64,000 nt of DNA, taken from Senimuribacter sp049852125. GTDB lineage: Bacteria > Bacillota > Clostridia > Peptostreptococcales > Anaerovoracaceae. Below, in pieces: positions 1-8,660 of the stretch. Position 1 is the first letter of the stretch. Every line of letters starts with the position of its first letter. The stretch covers positions 310,001 to 374,000 of the forward strand of contig NZ_CP187532.1 in assembly GCF_049852125.1 (NCBI RefSeq), given 5' to 3'. The notes beneath the pieces are model-generated. The model saw only the letters and a program-made list of their open reading frames with translations, made no database searches and was not told the origin of the DNA. The translations under genes were made by a program, and so were the position numbers.

Positions 1-1248
1 CAGCGTATCGCAGGAAGAACCGCGCTGCTTGACATTGTAAATCCGCAGACTGGAGAAATCATTGTTGAACAGGGCGAAGAAATCAGTGATGAACAGGCTA
101 TGGACGTAGTAAACTGCGGAATTGAATCCGTAGCGATCCGTTCCGTTATGACTTGCCATTCCAGAACAGGTATCTGTGCAAAGTGTTACGGAAGAAATCT
201 GGCTACCGGAGAGGAAGTAAACATTGGTGAAGCGGTAGGTATCACAGCGGCACAGTCTATTGGTGAGCCGGGTACGCAGCTGACCATGAGAACATTCCAT
301 ACCGGCGGTGTAGCAGGTTCTGATATTACACACGGTTTGCCGAGAGTTGAGGAATTGTTCGAGGCAAGAAAGCCAAAGGGACTCGCTGAGATTTGTGAAG
401 AAAACGGCCGCGTTATCGATATTCAGCCGAGAACGGATAATAAGACAGAAGTTACGGTTAGAGGCGATAGCGGTCAGGATCAGGTATATATCGTTCCTTA
501 CGGCGCAAGATTGGCTGTAAAGAAAGACGATTACGTTCTGGCAGGCGGTAACATTACCAGCGGTCCTTTGAATCCGCACGATATTTTGCGGTTGAACGGC
601 GTAGAGGGTGTATATCAGTATCTGTTGAAGGAAGTACAGCGTGTATATAAGAATCAGGGTGTAGATATCAATGACAAGCATGTCGAGGTTATCGTCAGCC
701 AGATGCTGTCTAAGTTCAAGATTGAGGATGCCGGCGATACAGATCTGCTTCCAGGCGGACTCTACAGCAAGTTTGAGATACAGGAAGCCAATGCGGCAGT
801 TGAAGACAGCGAGGGAGAACCGGCGAAGGCGAAGCAGATGCTGCTTGGTATTACAAAGGCTTCCCTGGCAACCAACTCATTCCTGTCCGCTGCATCTTTC
901 CAGGAAACTACACGTGTTCTCACTGATGCTGCGATCAAAGGCAAGAATGATAAGCTGATGGGCCTGAAGGAGAATGTTATCATCGGTAAGCTGATTCCTG
1001 CAGGAACTGGCATGAAACGGTATAAGAATATCGGTCTGGATTACGGCGTCAATGAGGAATTCATGCGAGAGTATGAACGTTATCAGGAAGAAGCAGCCGC
1101 GGCTGAGGAGGCTGAAGTATTGATTGAAGATGAAGATATGGATGCTGATACAGTCGGAATGGAAGCAGAACCACAAGATATCGAGGATAGAGAGATTGAA
1201 GGCGTTACTTTAGCTGAGGAAATGCCTGAAATTGTTGAATTTGAGTAA
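1..1248 (+). CDS. rpoC: RNA polymerase beta' subunit, C-terminal part
   Basis: This is the C-terminal 415 residues of the DNA-directed RNA polymerase beta' subunit; the reading frame is open from base 1, so the gene starts before the window. The zinc-type segment CHSRTGICAKCYG and the trigger-loop motif QSIGEPGTQLTMRTFHTGG are clearly visible and are diagnostic of beta'. The last ~50 residues are a very acidic tail (many E and D), which is common in clostridial beta' subunits. The gene is followed by rpsL 134 bases downstream, the usual rpoB-rpoC-str order of Bacillota. A weak hairpin in that gap may partly separate the two units. Confidence 0.98.
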   Translation, partial: QRIAGRTALLDIVNPQTGEIIVEQGEEISDEQAMDVVNCGIESVAIRSVMTCHSRTGICAKCYGRNLATGEEVNIGEAVGITAAQSIGEPGTQLTMRTFHTGGVAGSDITHGLPRVEELFEARKPKGLAEICEENGRVIDIQPRTDNKTEVTVRGDSGQDQVYIVPYGARLAVKKDDYVLAGGNITSGPLNPHDILRLNGVEGVYQYLLKEVQRVYKNQGVDINDKHVEVIVSQMLSKFKIEDAGDTDLLPGGLYSKFEIQEANAAVEDSEGEPAKAKQMLLGITKASLATNSFLSAASFQETTRVLTDAAIKGKNDKLMGLKENVIIGKLIPAGTGMKRYKNIGLDYGVNEEFMREYERYQEEAAAAEEAEVLIEDEDMDADTVGMEAEPQDIEDREIEGVTLAEEMPEIVEFE

Positions 1249-1316
1249 GATTGATGTAGAATCAGCTTGCACTCAGGCATAAAATGTGATAAACTAATCG
1301 TTAGTTTCGAGTTAAT

Positions 1317-1346
1317 TTGGCCCTAAATTTACTTTAGGGTCAATTT
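1317..1346 (+). terminator. Weak hairpin between rpoC and rpsL
   Basis: CCCTAAA and TTTAGGG pair around a 5-base loop, extended by a TTGG/TCAA flank, and are followed by AATTTGACT rather than a clean U-run. It could be a partial terminator or an attenuator between rpoC and the str genes. Seen directly; function is inferred. Confidence 0.45.
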
Positions 1347-1382
1347 GACTGTGAGAATAAATTAAAATGAAAGGAGAAACCA

Positions 1383-1799
1383 ATGCCTACTATTAATCAA
1401 TTAGTACGTCAGGGCAGAACCAGTTCTGTTAAGAAGTCTACAGCTCCTGCTCTCGGTAAGGGAATGAACTCTCTGAGAAGAGTCGCAACTAACACAAACT
1501 CACCGCAGAAAAGAGGCGTGTGCACTTCAGTTAAGACAGTAACACCTAAGAAGCCGAACTCCGCTCTTAGAAAGGTTGCCAGAGTACGTCTGACAAATGG
1601 TATCGAAGTTACAGCATATATTCCTGGTATCGGACACAATCTGCAGGAACACAGCGTTGTACTCATCAGAGGCGGAAGAGTTAAGGATCTGCCAGGCGTA
1701 AGATATCATATCATCAGAGGAACCCTGGATACTGCCGGTGTTAACAACAGAGGCCAGGCACGTTCTAAGTACGGTGCTAAGAGACCTAAGAAAAAATAG
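1383..1799 (+). CDS. rpsL: 30S ribosomal protein S12
   Basis: S12 sits in the decoding centre of the 30S subunit. The 138-residue product has the family's hallmark blocks: TINQLVRQGR at the N-terminus, KKPNSALRKVARVRL and GGRVKDLPGVRYHIIRG, and ends in a lysine-rich tail. These blocks include the lysine and proline positions where streptomycin-resistance changes are known in other bacteria; the wild-type-like residues are seen here. The start has an AAAGGAG ribosome site. It opens the str group rpsL-rpsG-fusA-tuf, but here a long 418-base spacer separates it from rpsG, unlike the short gap usual in this operon. Confidence 0.98.
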   Translation: MPTINQLVRQGRTSSVKKSTAPALGKGMNSLRRVATNTNSPQKRGVCTSVKTVTPKKPNSALRKVARVRLTNGIEVTAYIPGIGHNLQEHSVVLIRGGRVKDLPGVRYHIIRGTLDTAGVNNRGQARSKYGAKRPKKK

Positions 1800-2217
1800 T
1801 TTTTCTTACTTGACTAGAAATATTCGGGAATGAAAAGAGCCCTTGATATATATACTAAGGCTGTTGTCTTTTTGATCACGGCCTCGGAAGATTGTATTGA
1901 GAGCGCTCGCGGCATCTATAGAGGATGTCGAGTACCCCCGGAAGACTGGACGTCTATTTGATTGCCGGATGATCCAGAGTAATTCCGCATGCCGAATGCG
2001 GGGTGAAGACAGATGTGCAATTACAAAAATTAGTTGAAGCAATTGTGCAGGTAATTTTGAGAATTGCAAGGCGTGCGAATGAGCAGCAGCGGTAAAATTC
2101 ACCAAATCAGAGATTTGGGAATTTCTCGCATGAGACCTACCAACGATTTCTTTCAGAAATCGGGTTAGGACTTCAACGCAGTAATTCATGAAATTATCAA
2201 GCGAGGAGGGAAGAGAA
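1800..2217. other. 418-base structured spacer between rpsL and rpsG
   Basis: No credible gene is present. The stretch contains several short hairpins (for example TTCCGCAT/ATGCGG near 1982-2001 and GGCATC/GGATGTC near 1912-1930) and, at its 3' end, a copy of the structured repeat also found before rplC and rpsH. The motif GGTGAAGACAGATG near 2001 resembles loops in the repeats before ecfA1. It probably acts as RNA in the str transcript, but no known riboswitch or ribosomal-leader class is recognised. Confidence 0.5.
2086..2181 (+). repeat. Ribosomal-spacer structured repeat, copy A
   Basis: Two consecutive stem-loops: AATTC..CAAATC-AGA-GATTTG..GAATT, a constant linker CTCGCATGAGACCTACC, then CGATTTC-loop-GAAATCG followed by GGGTTAGGACTTC. 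It is very similar to copy B (before rplC) and to the double copy C (before rpsH), and stem positions change in pairs between copies. It ends about 20 bases before the rpsG ribosome-binding site. Confidence 0.75.
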
Positions 2218-2688
2218 GTGCCAAGAAAAGGTAACACACCAAAACGTGAAGTGCTTCCAGATCCAGTTTACGGCAGTGTTGTTGTAGCAAAGCTGATCAA
2301 CAGCATCATGCTGGACGGAAAGAAGGGTGTAGCGCAGAATATCGTTTACACCGCTTTTGATGAAATCAAAGAAAAAACTGGCGAAGAACCGTTGGAAGTA
2401 TTCGAAAAGGCAATGAACAATATCATGCCTGTTTTAGAAGTAAAAGCAAGAAGAATTGGTGGTGCGAACTACCAGGTTCCAATTGAAGTAAGACCAGAGA
2501 GAAGACAGACCTTAGGTCTGAGATGGTTGACTAAGTACACCAGACTCAGAGGTGAAAAGACTATGTCTGAAAGACTGGCAAAAGAACTGATGGATGCAGC
2601 AAATAACACAGGCGCGTCTGTTAAGAAGAAAGAAGATACTCATAAGATGGCAGAGGCTAACAAGGCATTTGCACACTTCAGATGGTAA
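2218..2688 (+). CDS. rpsG: 30S ribosomal protein S7
   Basis: S7 initiates assembly of the 30S head by binding the 3' domain of 16S rRNA. The start is taken as the GTG at 2218 because GAGGAGGG lies 7 bases upstream and the resulting 156-residue protein (PRKGNTPKREVLPDPVYGS...) has the exact usual family length; the ATG 30 bases upstream would add residues not found in S7. Blocks PDPVYGSVVVAKLINSIMLDGKKG and the C-terminal AHFRW end are typical. It is followed 45 bases later by fusA in the str operon. Confidence 0.97.
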   Translation: MPRKGNTPKREVLPDPVYGSVVVAKLINSIMLDGKKGVAQNIVYTAFDEIKEKTGEEPLEVFEKAMNNIMPVLEVKARRIGGANYQVPIEVRPERRQTLGLRWLTKYTRLRGEKTMSERLAKELMDAANNTGASVKKKEDTHKMAEANKAFAHFRW

Positions 2689-2733
2689 TCGGCTTTTCTT
2701 CAACATTTGTAGAATAATTGGAGGAAATGTAAT

Positions 2734-4803
2734 ATGGCTGGTAGAGAGTTTTCATTAGAGAAAACAAGAAATATCGGTATTATGGCGCATATCGACGCCG
2801 GAAAGACCACTACCACTGAACGTATTCTTTTCTATACCGGAAGAACCCATAAGATCGGTGAAACACATGATGGCGCCGCTACTATGGACTGGATGGAACA
2901 GGAGCAGGAACGTGGTATTACAATTACCTCTGCAGCAACTACAGCACAGTGGAAGAACCATAGAATCAATATCATTGATACTCCGGGACACGTGGACTTT
3001 ACGGTAGAAGTAGAACGTTCCCTGAGAGTTCTCGACGGAGCAGTAACTGTACTTTGTGCGAAGGGCGGCGTTGAACCGCAGTCTGAAACTGTTTGGAGAC
3101 AGGCAGAAAAGTATGGTGTTCCACGTATGATTTTCGTCAATAAGATGGATATCCTTGGAGCAAACTATTTCCGGGTAGTTGATATGGTTAAGGATAGGTT
3201 AAAGGCTAATGCGGTTCCTATCCAGCTGCCGATCGGTGCGGAAGATACATTCGTAGGAATTATCGACCTGGTAGAAATGAAAGCAGAGATTTATAAGGAC
3301 GAGCTCGGTAAGGAATTTGATATTACCGATATTCCTGAAGATATGATGGACCTTGCAACAGAATGGAGAGAGAAGTTAGTTGAATCCGTTGCGGAATGTG
3401 ACGAGGAACTGATGATGAAATTCCTGGAAGGCGAGGAACTGACTGTTAAAGAGATCAAGGATACTATCAGAAAGCAGACAATTGCTTGCCAGATGGTGCC
3501 TATGCTTTGTGGAAGCGCATATAGAAATAAGGGCGTACAGATGATGCTGGACGCAGTTATCGATTATATGCCGTCTCCAGTTGATATTCCGCCTATCAAG
3601 GGTGTAAACCCTGATACGGGGGAAGAAGACGTCAGACATGCGTCCGATGAGGAGCCATTCTCCGCATTGGCATTTAAGATCATGGCTGACCCGTTTGTTG
3701 GTAAGCTGGCTTTCTTTAGAGTATATTCCGGTACATTGGATTCCGGCTCTTATATCTATAACTCAACAAAGGGCAAGAAGGGCAGAATCGGCAGAATTCT
3801 GCAGATGCATGCTAACAAGAGAGAAGAAATTACAAAGGTTTACTCCGGCGATATCGCCGCTGCAGTCGGCCTAAAGGATACTACTACAGGAGATACCCTT
3901 TGCGATGAAAAGCATGAGATCATTCTGGAATCCATGGAATTCCCTGATCCTGTAATCGAGATCGCAATCGAGCCTAAGACCAAGGCAGGTCAGGAAAAGA
4001 TGGGTATTGCGCTGGCTAAGCTGGCTGAAGAAGACCCTACGTTTAAGACTTATACAAACGAAGAAACCGGTCAGACGATCATTGCTGGTATGGGTGAGCT
4101 TCATCTGGAGATTATCGTAGACAGATTGCTTCGTGAGTTCAAGGTTGAAGCCAATGTAGGTAAGCCTCAGGTATCTTATAAAGAGACTATTTCCGGCACT
4201 GCAGATGTGGATCATAAGTACGCTAAGCAGTCCGGTGGTCACGGACAGTATGGTCACGTTAAGATCAAAGTATATCCGAGAGAACCGGGCGCCGGTTTCG
4301 AATTTGTCAACTCTATCGTGGGTGGTGCAATTCCTAAGGAATTTATTCCTAAGATCGAAGACGGTATCAAAGAGGCTATGGAAAATGGTCCTTTGGCAGG
4401 ATATCAGGTTGTGGACGTAGGCGTAGAGTTGTACGATGGTTCTTATCACGAAGTCGACTCGTCAGAAATGGCCTTCAAAGTTGCTGCTTCTATGGCGTTT
4501 AGAGAAGCAGCGAAGAAAGCGCAGCCGGTTCTGCTTGAACCAATCTTTAAGGTAGAGGTAACTGTTCCGGAAGAATATATGGGTGATGTAATCGGCGATA
4601 TTTCTTCCAGAAGAGGTAGAATCGAAGGTTCTGATATGAACAATGGCGCTGTCGCTGTAAGGGGTATGGTTCCTCTTTCAGAGATGTTCGGTTATGCAAC
4701 TGACCTGCGTTCCAAGACACAGGGCCGCGGCGTATACGTTATGCAGTTCGACCACTTTGAGAAGTTACCTGACAGTTTAGTCGAAAAAATCGGCAATAAA
4801 TAA
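2734..4803 (+). CDS. fusA: Translation elongation factor G
   Basis: EF-G is the GTPase that drives translocation on the ribosome and, with RRF, recycling. At 689 residues it has the full five-domain length. The G1 loop AHIDAGKTTTTERILFYTG, switch II DTPGHVDFT and the NKMD nucleotide-specificity motif are present, and the C-terminal domains IV and V (SGGHGQYGHVKI, RRGRIEGSDMNNG) are intact. A good Shine-Dalgarno, GGAGGAAA, precedes the ATG. Its neighbours rpsG and tuf give the standard str arrangement. Codon use mixes endings, unlike the following tuf gene. Confidence 0.98.
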   Translation: MAGREFSLEKTRNIGIMAHIDAGKTTTTERILFYTGRTHKIGETHDGAATMDWMEQEQERGITITSAATTAQWKNHRINIIDTPGHVDFTVEVERSLRVLDGAVTVLCAKGGVEPQSETVWRQAEKYGVPRMIFVNKMDILGANYFRVVDMVKDRLKANAVPIQLPIGAEDTFVGIIDLVEMKAEIYKDELGKEFDITDIPEDMMDLATEWREKLVESVAECDEELMMKFLEGEELTVKEIKDTIRKQTIACQMVPMLCGSAYRNKGVQMMLDAVIDYMPSPVDIPPIKGVNPDTGEEDVRHASDEEPFSALAFKIMADPFVGKLAFFRVYSGTLDSGSYIYNSTKGKKGRIGRILQMHANKREEITKVYSGDIAAAVGLKDTTTGDTLCDEKHEIILESMEFPDPVIEIAIEPKTKAGQEKMGIALAKLAEEDPTFKTYTNEETGQTIIAGMGELHLEIIVDRLLREFKVEANVGKPQVSYKETISGTADVDHKYAKQSGGHGQYGHVKIKVYPREPGAGFEFVNSIVGGAIPKEFIPKIEDGIKEAMENGPLAGYQVVDVGVELYDGSYHEVDSSEMAFKVAASMAFREAAKKAQPVLLEPIFKVEVTVPEEYMGDVIGDISSRRGRIEGSDMNNGAVAVRGMVPLSEMFGYATDLRSKTQGRGVYVMQFDHFEKLPDSLVEKIGNK

Positions 4804-4821
4804 TTAAAAAGAACATTTTAT

Positions 4822-4856
4822 CGGCAGCAGACTTCTATGCCGGAGTCTGCGTGCCG
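4822..4856 (+). other. Nested stem-loop before tuf
   Basis: CGGCA-GCAGACT pairs with AGTCTGC-G-TGCCG around a 10-base loop, 26 bases before the tuf start. There is no U-run, so it is more likely an mRNA leader structure or processing site than a terminator. Confidence 0.5.
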
Positions 4857-4882
4857 GCCCTATATACAGGAGGAAAATAAAA

Positions 4883-6076
4883 ATGGCAAAACAGAAGTTT
4901 GAAAGAACAAAACCGCATATTAACATCGGAACCATCGGGCACGTAGACCATGGAAAGACAACACTGACAGCAGCAATCACAACAACGCTGTATCAGAGAT
5001 ACGGACTAGGCGAGAAGGTAGAATTTGACCAGATCGACAAAGCGCCGGAAGAAAAAGAAAGAGGAATCACAATCTCAACAGCGCACGTAGAGTATGAAAC
5101 ACCGAACAGACACTACGCGCACGTAGACTGCCCGGGCCACGCTGACTATGTAAAGAACATGATCACAGGAGCAGCACAGATGGATGGAGCTATCCTGGTA
5201 GTAGCAGCAACAGACGGACCGATGCCGCAGACAAGAGAGCATATCCTGCTGTCCAGACAGGTAGGCGTACCATATATCATCGTATTCCTGAACAAGTGCG
5301 ACATGGTAGATGACGAAGAACTGCTGGATCTGGTAGAAATGGAAGTAAGAGAGCTGCTGGATGAGTATGAATTCCCAGGAGATGATACACCGATTATCAG
5401 AGGATCCGCACTGGGCGCATTGGAAGACCCAACAAGCGCATGGGGAGATAAGATTGTAGAACTGTTTGAAGCAGTAGACAGCTACATTCCAGAACCAGAC
5501 AGAGACAACGATAAGCCGTTCCTGATGCCAGTAGAGGACGTATTCTCCATCACAGGTCGTGGAACAGTAGCGACAGGAAGAGTAGAGAGAGGCGTACTGA
5601 AGGTAGGCGAAGAAGTAGAAATTATCGGACTGACAGAAGAAAAGAGAAGCGTAGTCGTAACAGGACTGGAAATGTTCAGAAAGCTGTTAGACCAGGCAGA
5701 GACAGGAGACAACATCGGAGCGCTGCTGAGAGGCGTACAGAGAACAGAGATCGAAAGAGGACAGGTACTGGCAAAGCCGGGAACAATCCATCCGCATACA
5801 AAGTTCAAGGGACAGGTATACGTACTGAAGAAGGAAGAAGGCGGAAGACATACACCGTTCTTTAACGGATACAGACCGCAGTTCTACTTCAGAACAACAG
5901 ACGTAACAGGAGATCTGCAGTTACCGGCAGGAACAGAGATGTGCATGCCAGGGGACAACGTAGTAATGGAGATCAGCCTGATCACACCGATCGCAATTGA
6001 AGAAGGACTGAGATTCGCGATCAGAGAAGGCGGAAGAACAGTAGGATCCGGCGTAGTAACAGAGATTATTGAATAA
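4883..6076 (+). CDS. tuf: Translation elongation factor Tu
   Basis: EF-Tu brings aminoacyl-tRNA to the ribosomal A site. The 397-residue product carries the G1 loop GHVDHGKTTLTAAIT, switch II DCPGHADYVKNM, NKCDMVDD and the domain 2/3 blocks expected of the family. An AGGAGGAAAA site precedes the ATG. Its codon use is striking: threonine is nearly always ACA, valine GTA, glycine GGA and leucine CTG, much more extreme than in fusA, rpsG or the ribosomal genes here. It is closed by a strong terminator just downstream. A second tuf copy elsewhere is possible but cannot be seen. Confidence 0.99.
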   Translation: MAKQKFERTKPHINIGTIGHVDHGKTTLTAAITTTLYQRYGLGEKVEFDQIDKAPEEKERGITISTAHVEYETPNRHYAHVDCPGHADYVKNMITGAAQMDGAILVVAATDGPMPQTREHILLSRQVGVPYIIVFLNKCDMVDDEELLDLVEMEVRELLDEYEFPGDDTPIIRGSALGALEDPTSAWGDKIVELFEAVDSYIPEPDRDNDKPFLMPVEDVFSITGRGTVATGRVERGVLKVGEEVEIIGLTEEKRSVVVTGLEMFRKLLDQAETGDNIGALLRGVQRTEIERGQVLAKPGTIHPHTKFKGQVYVLKKEEGGRHTPFFNGYRPQFYFRTTDVTGDLQLPAGTEMCMPGDNVVMEISLITPIAIEEGLRFAIREGGRTVGSGVVTEIIE

Positions 6077-6118
6077 TGTCTGTGAAGTAAGCAGAAGGCA
6101 GAGCTGTATAATAAAGAG

Positions 6119-6150
6119 AAAAAGCGAGGACAGAAATGTTCTCGCTTTTT
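6119..6150 (+). terminator. Intrinsic terminator after tuf
   Basis: AAAAAGCGAG and CTCGCTTTTT form a ten-pair stem with a 12-base loop, with the T-run inside the 3' arm. It ends the str operon and may also stop transcription arriving on the minus strand. Confidence 0.85.
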
Positions 6151-6173
6151 AATTGGGATGGTATAGCCGCTCG

Positions 6174-6296
6174 CTACTTGGCATGATAGGCAACGAGAGC
6201 AATATCTTTTCCGCAGCTTGCAGACAGCTTTGCTTCAGCATCGCTGAGCACCTTTACATCGTCAGGCGCAAGTTGGGCAAGTTTATCCTTTTCCAT
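6174..6296 (-). CDS. Small 40-residue protein, unknown function
   Basis: A short minus-strand gene encodes 40 residues beginning MEKDKLAQLAPDDVKVLS and ending DIALVAYHAK. An excellent ribosome site, AAAGGAGG, lies 7 bases before the ATG, which argues strongly that it is translated. The protein is acidic/lysine-rich at the N-terminus with one cysteine (SCGKDIALVAY) and no signal peptide or membrane segment. I do not recognise a named family; the general look (charged helix followed by a short DIALVAY strand) resembles small proteins annotated as hypothetical in clostridia. It lies convergent with tuf and shares the tuf terminator region. Confidence 0.6.
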   Translation of the reverse strand: MEKDKLAQLAPDDVKVLSDAEAKLSASCGKDIALVAYHAK

Positions 6297-6450
6297 AGAA
6301 TATCCTCCTTTCATAGAAACATTAAGATTTAGTATTTGAAAGAGGACGAAGAATATTCGTGGTGTGCTTGTTGAAAAGCAGATGAAATCATAAGGGGGAT
6401 TGTTAACGTAAAGCTAAAAGAAAATCGAATAATGGTCCAAGTATATCTAA

Positions 6451-6524
6451 AATATGACCGATTATCGCAAATATCGCCCGTTTTTCGCAAAGTTCTTGTT
6501 TTGCTATTACGCAAATGATATACT
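6451..6524 (+). promoter_or_regulatory. Promoter with tandem operator, copy 1
   Basis: Two direct half-sites, CCGATTATCGCAAA and CCGTTTTTCGCAAA, start exactly 20 bases apart (6458 and 6478), directly upstream of a -35 TTGTTT (6496-6501), 17-base spacer and -10 TATACT (6519-6524). The same block recurs almost unchanged at 8350-8427. The layout (tandem half-sites two helical turns apart, abutting the -35) is what activators such as LytTR-type regulators use; that identity is inference. It drives the protease gene 80 bases downstream. Confidence 0.7.
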
Positions 6525-6604
6525 TAATTTAAAGAAAGAAAAATATAAAGTTGTTAGAATTATAATATTTTATGAAAAATATGATATAAAGAAAGGAGCA
6601 TAAT

Positions 6605-7843
6605 ATGAAACATAAGAGATTGAAACATTTAGGTATACTTATGGGGATGATGGTATTTCTGATTATAGTTACATCAGTATCATCTTTTGGACAAAGCAAT
6701 ACTGGTTATAATAGAGCGGTTCAGGCAGAACCAGGCTGTTTAATTGTTGGAGAGGAAGCACCGAGTGATGTTATGCGGTATGTAAAAACTAATCTTCAGA
6801 GAATGTTGAATTCCGTTGTAGAGTGTAAAGAGTTGTACAGTATTGAAGAAGATGCATTAGAGAATGTTGAGTTGGGGCATCCGTATAGAATTTATATGGA
6901 GACACAAGATAATATACTTCTCTATAATTTTCCTATAATTAAAGATGGAGAAATTATTCTTACAGTGTCTGTACTTGAAGGTGAAGACCTATCAATAAGT
7001 ATTGGAAATGAATTTGTCAAAGAGTTAAATCAGTTAAATTGTAAAATAAGTGCGACGCCATACATTTTATATGAAGTTGATGGTCAGGTATTTGCTGAAA
7101 ATGCGATCGAAAAAATTGTGATTGCTACTTTATGTAATGACAGTACTGCAAAAGGAAGATGCTTCAAAGATTTATCTTATGAAGAAAAGCTAAATAAGTT
7201 TGTGAATAATAACACGAAAGTAGTTAAAATTACTGATAAGGCCTTAAAAACCTTTTATTCAGCAGAGATGCTGGAGGATGAAGAAATCAGTATTTTAGCT
7301 AGCACAAGTGGAGTAGGTAGATATGCAACAAATCCCTGTTCTATTAGCACTAATACACATAAACAATTGAATATGAACAGCTGTAAAGTGAATCAGACAG
7401 ATAAAAATGGAAAAGAAAGGGGATTATGTTGGGCTGCAGCTGGGGCATCAACAATAAGATACTATAATGGGGTAACAAATGTATATGCCTATACTGTTGC
7501 AGATAAACTGGGAATTGGCTACGATGAGGGAGGATCGGCAATTGATATTAAGAATGGATTAGCTAAGTATAATATATCATATACAGCCAAAGGAGACACC
7601 ATTTCGATCTCGACTGTATTCAGCAAGATTACAAGTAAAAAGCCTGTAATAATAATTGGATCAAATACTTCTAAAGGTATAGCACATGCGGTAACGATAA
7701 TTGGGTGCTCTACAGGTGTAAGTAATTATGTAACTGTTTGGGATTCGGCTACTAGATCAATTAAAAACTTTGATTACCATTTGCCAGCATTCACGTTTTC
7801 ATCAGGAGGAGTTGTTTATAAATGGATATCCACAACCTACTAG
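6605..7843 (+). CDS. Secreted papain-like cysteine protease (C39-type)
   Basis: A 412-residue exported protein. An N-terminal signal peptide (charged KHKRLK, hydrophobic core, cleavage near residue 29-30) is followed by a ~200-residue region of unknown fold that may be a pro-domain. The C-terminal ~150 residues look like a C39/papain-like peptidase: candidate catalytic Cys275 in GLCWAAAGAS, His361 in GIAHAVTIIG and Asp380 in VWDSAT, with the order and spacing expected of the family. Substrate is unknown. The ATG is preceded by AAAGGAGC. It overlaps the next gene by 22 bases, so the two are probably made together from the operator-controlled promoter upstream. The region is more AT-rich than its surroundings, which may hint at transfer. 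Confidence 0.75.
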   Translation: MKHKRLKHLGILMGMMVFLIIVTSVSSFGQSNTGYNRAVQAEPGCLIVGEEAPSDVMRYVKTNLQRMLNSVVECKELYSIEEDALENVELGHPYRIYMETQDNILLYNFPIIKDGEIILTVSVLEGEDLSISIGNEFVKELNQLNCKISATPYILYEVDGQVFAENAIEKIVIATLCNDSTAKGRCFKDLSYEEKLNKFVNNNTKVVKITDKALKTFYSAEMLEDEEISILASTSGVGRYATNPCSISTNTHKQLNMNSCKVNQTDKNGKERGLCWAAAGASTIRYYNGVTNVYAYTVADKLGIGYDEGGSAIDIKNGLAKYNISYTAKGDTISISTVFSKITSKKPVIIIGSNTSKGIAHAVTIIGCSTGVSNYVTVWDSATRSIKNFDYHLPAFTFSSGGVVYKWISTTY

Positions 7844-8241
7844 ACGAGATGGGAAAAAAGAAAAAGAACCTGCTGCCAATTGGTTTGTTTGGAATATGCA
7901 TTTTGATCATTGGTATAGCAGGAGCATTAAGTTGTTTTATGTCGAGTAGTTCTGATGTTGATCGGGTTGTCTACAATACAGGGACGAGCCAAGTATATTT
8001 AGAAAAAGCCAGGGTTCCCTCCTTTTGTAAATTTGTTGAAGAACTGGAATCTAGCCCTGTGATCGAGGAAAAAGAGTTTGACCGGACACTATGCGGATAT
8101 TATATCTATGAGATACAGTATAAGGATGGGAAGAAAAAGTTTGTTGCAGTAAATGCGACAAGACTGGCTATTGATGGGATAACACATAAGTCTTCACAGG
8201 ATATTTGTGATAAGTTTCAATATTTTTTTGAGGACGTATAA
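7822..8241 (+). CDS. Small membrane-anchored protein, unknown function
   Basis: 139 residues: a lysine-rich cytoplasmic start (GKKKKN), one membrane helix (about residues 19-40) and an extracellular ~95-residue domain. It overlaps the upstream protease gene by 22 bases, and its AGGAGG site lies inside that gene, pointing to translational coupling. The C-terminal pattern of strands (YYIYEIQYKDGKKKFVAVNA..LAIDG) resembles the end of the protein at 8661-9098, so the two look like distant paralogues. I cannot name a family; a role as inhibitor, immunity or processing partner of the protease is only a context guess. Confidence 0.6.
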   Translation: MDIHNLLDEMGKKKKNLLPIGLFGICILIIGIAGALSCFMSSSSDVDRVVYNTGTSQVYLEKARVPSFCKFVEELESSPVIEEKEFDRTLCGYYIYEIQYKDGKKKFVAVNATRLAIDGITHKSSQDICDKFQYFFEDV

Positions 8242-8349
8242 ATGTTTAACGAGGAAATATGGGGACTAAAACCGCGTTTAGTTGTAGCTCTAATAATTCA
8301 TTGTAGTTATACTATAGCGGTAAATCAGGGAAAATGAGATAGACGTAGT

Positions 8350-8427
8350 TTATGATATGACCGATTATCGCAAATACCGCCCGTTTTTCGCAAAGTTCTT
8401 GTTTTTACGCAAAAGATATGCTATGTT
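8350..8427 (+). promoter_or_regulatory. Promoter with tandem operator, copy 2
   Basis: Repeats copy 1 nearly base for base from TATGACCGATTATCGCAAA through CCCGTTTTTCGCAAAG to TTCTTGTTTT. A -35 TTGTTT (8399-8404) is followed after 17 bases by TATGTT (8422-8427). It lies upstream of the gene at 8661, implying that gene shares a regulator with the protease operon. Confidence 0.6.
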
Positions 8428-8660
8428 GAAAATGTCATATTGCATGTGAGCAGGCTGCAAAGCTTTTTCAGAGGCCTGCTCACGTAGCAACCTTATTGTG
8501 GAGATGAAATTTAATTTTTTTTAAAACATCCTGAAATATTTGATGATTTTTGTCGTCTTTTATTATAGAGAGCTTTTTATTCGGTTTTTGACTTAAATTT
8601 GACCATTCTGTGGTTTTATTATTGACAGAGATATTTATCGGCACGAATAGGGGACAAGGG
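8428..8660. other. Long leader with hairpin before the 8661 gene
   Basis: A perfect 10-base inverted repeat (GTGAGCAGGC at 8446-8455, GCCTGCTCAC at 8474-8483) stands early in the leader without a following U-run. The remainder is AT-rich and I see no supported gene in it; a minus-strand frame there lacks a good ribosome site. Confidence 0.4.

Noticed and set aside
1806..2237. 143-residue minus frame in the rpsL-rpsG spacer
   Set aside because: Covers structured RNA and a repeat copy; no ribosome site or family resemblance.
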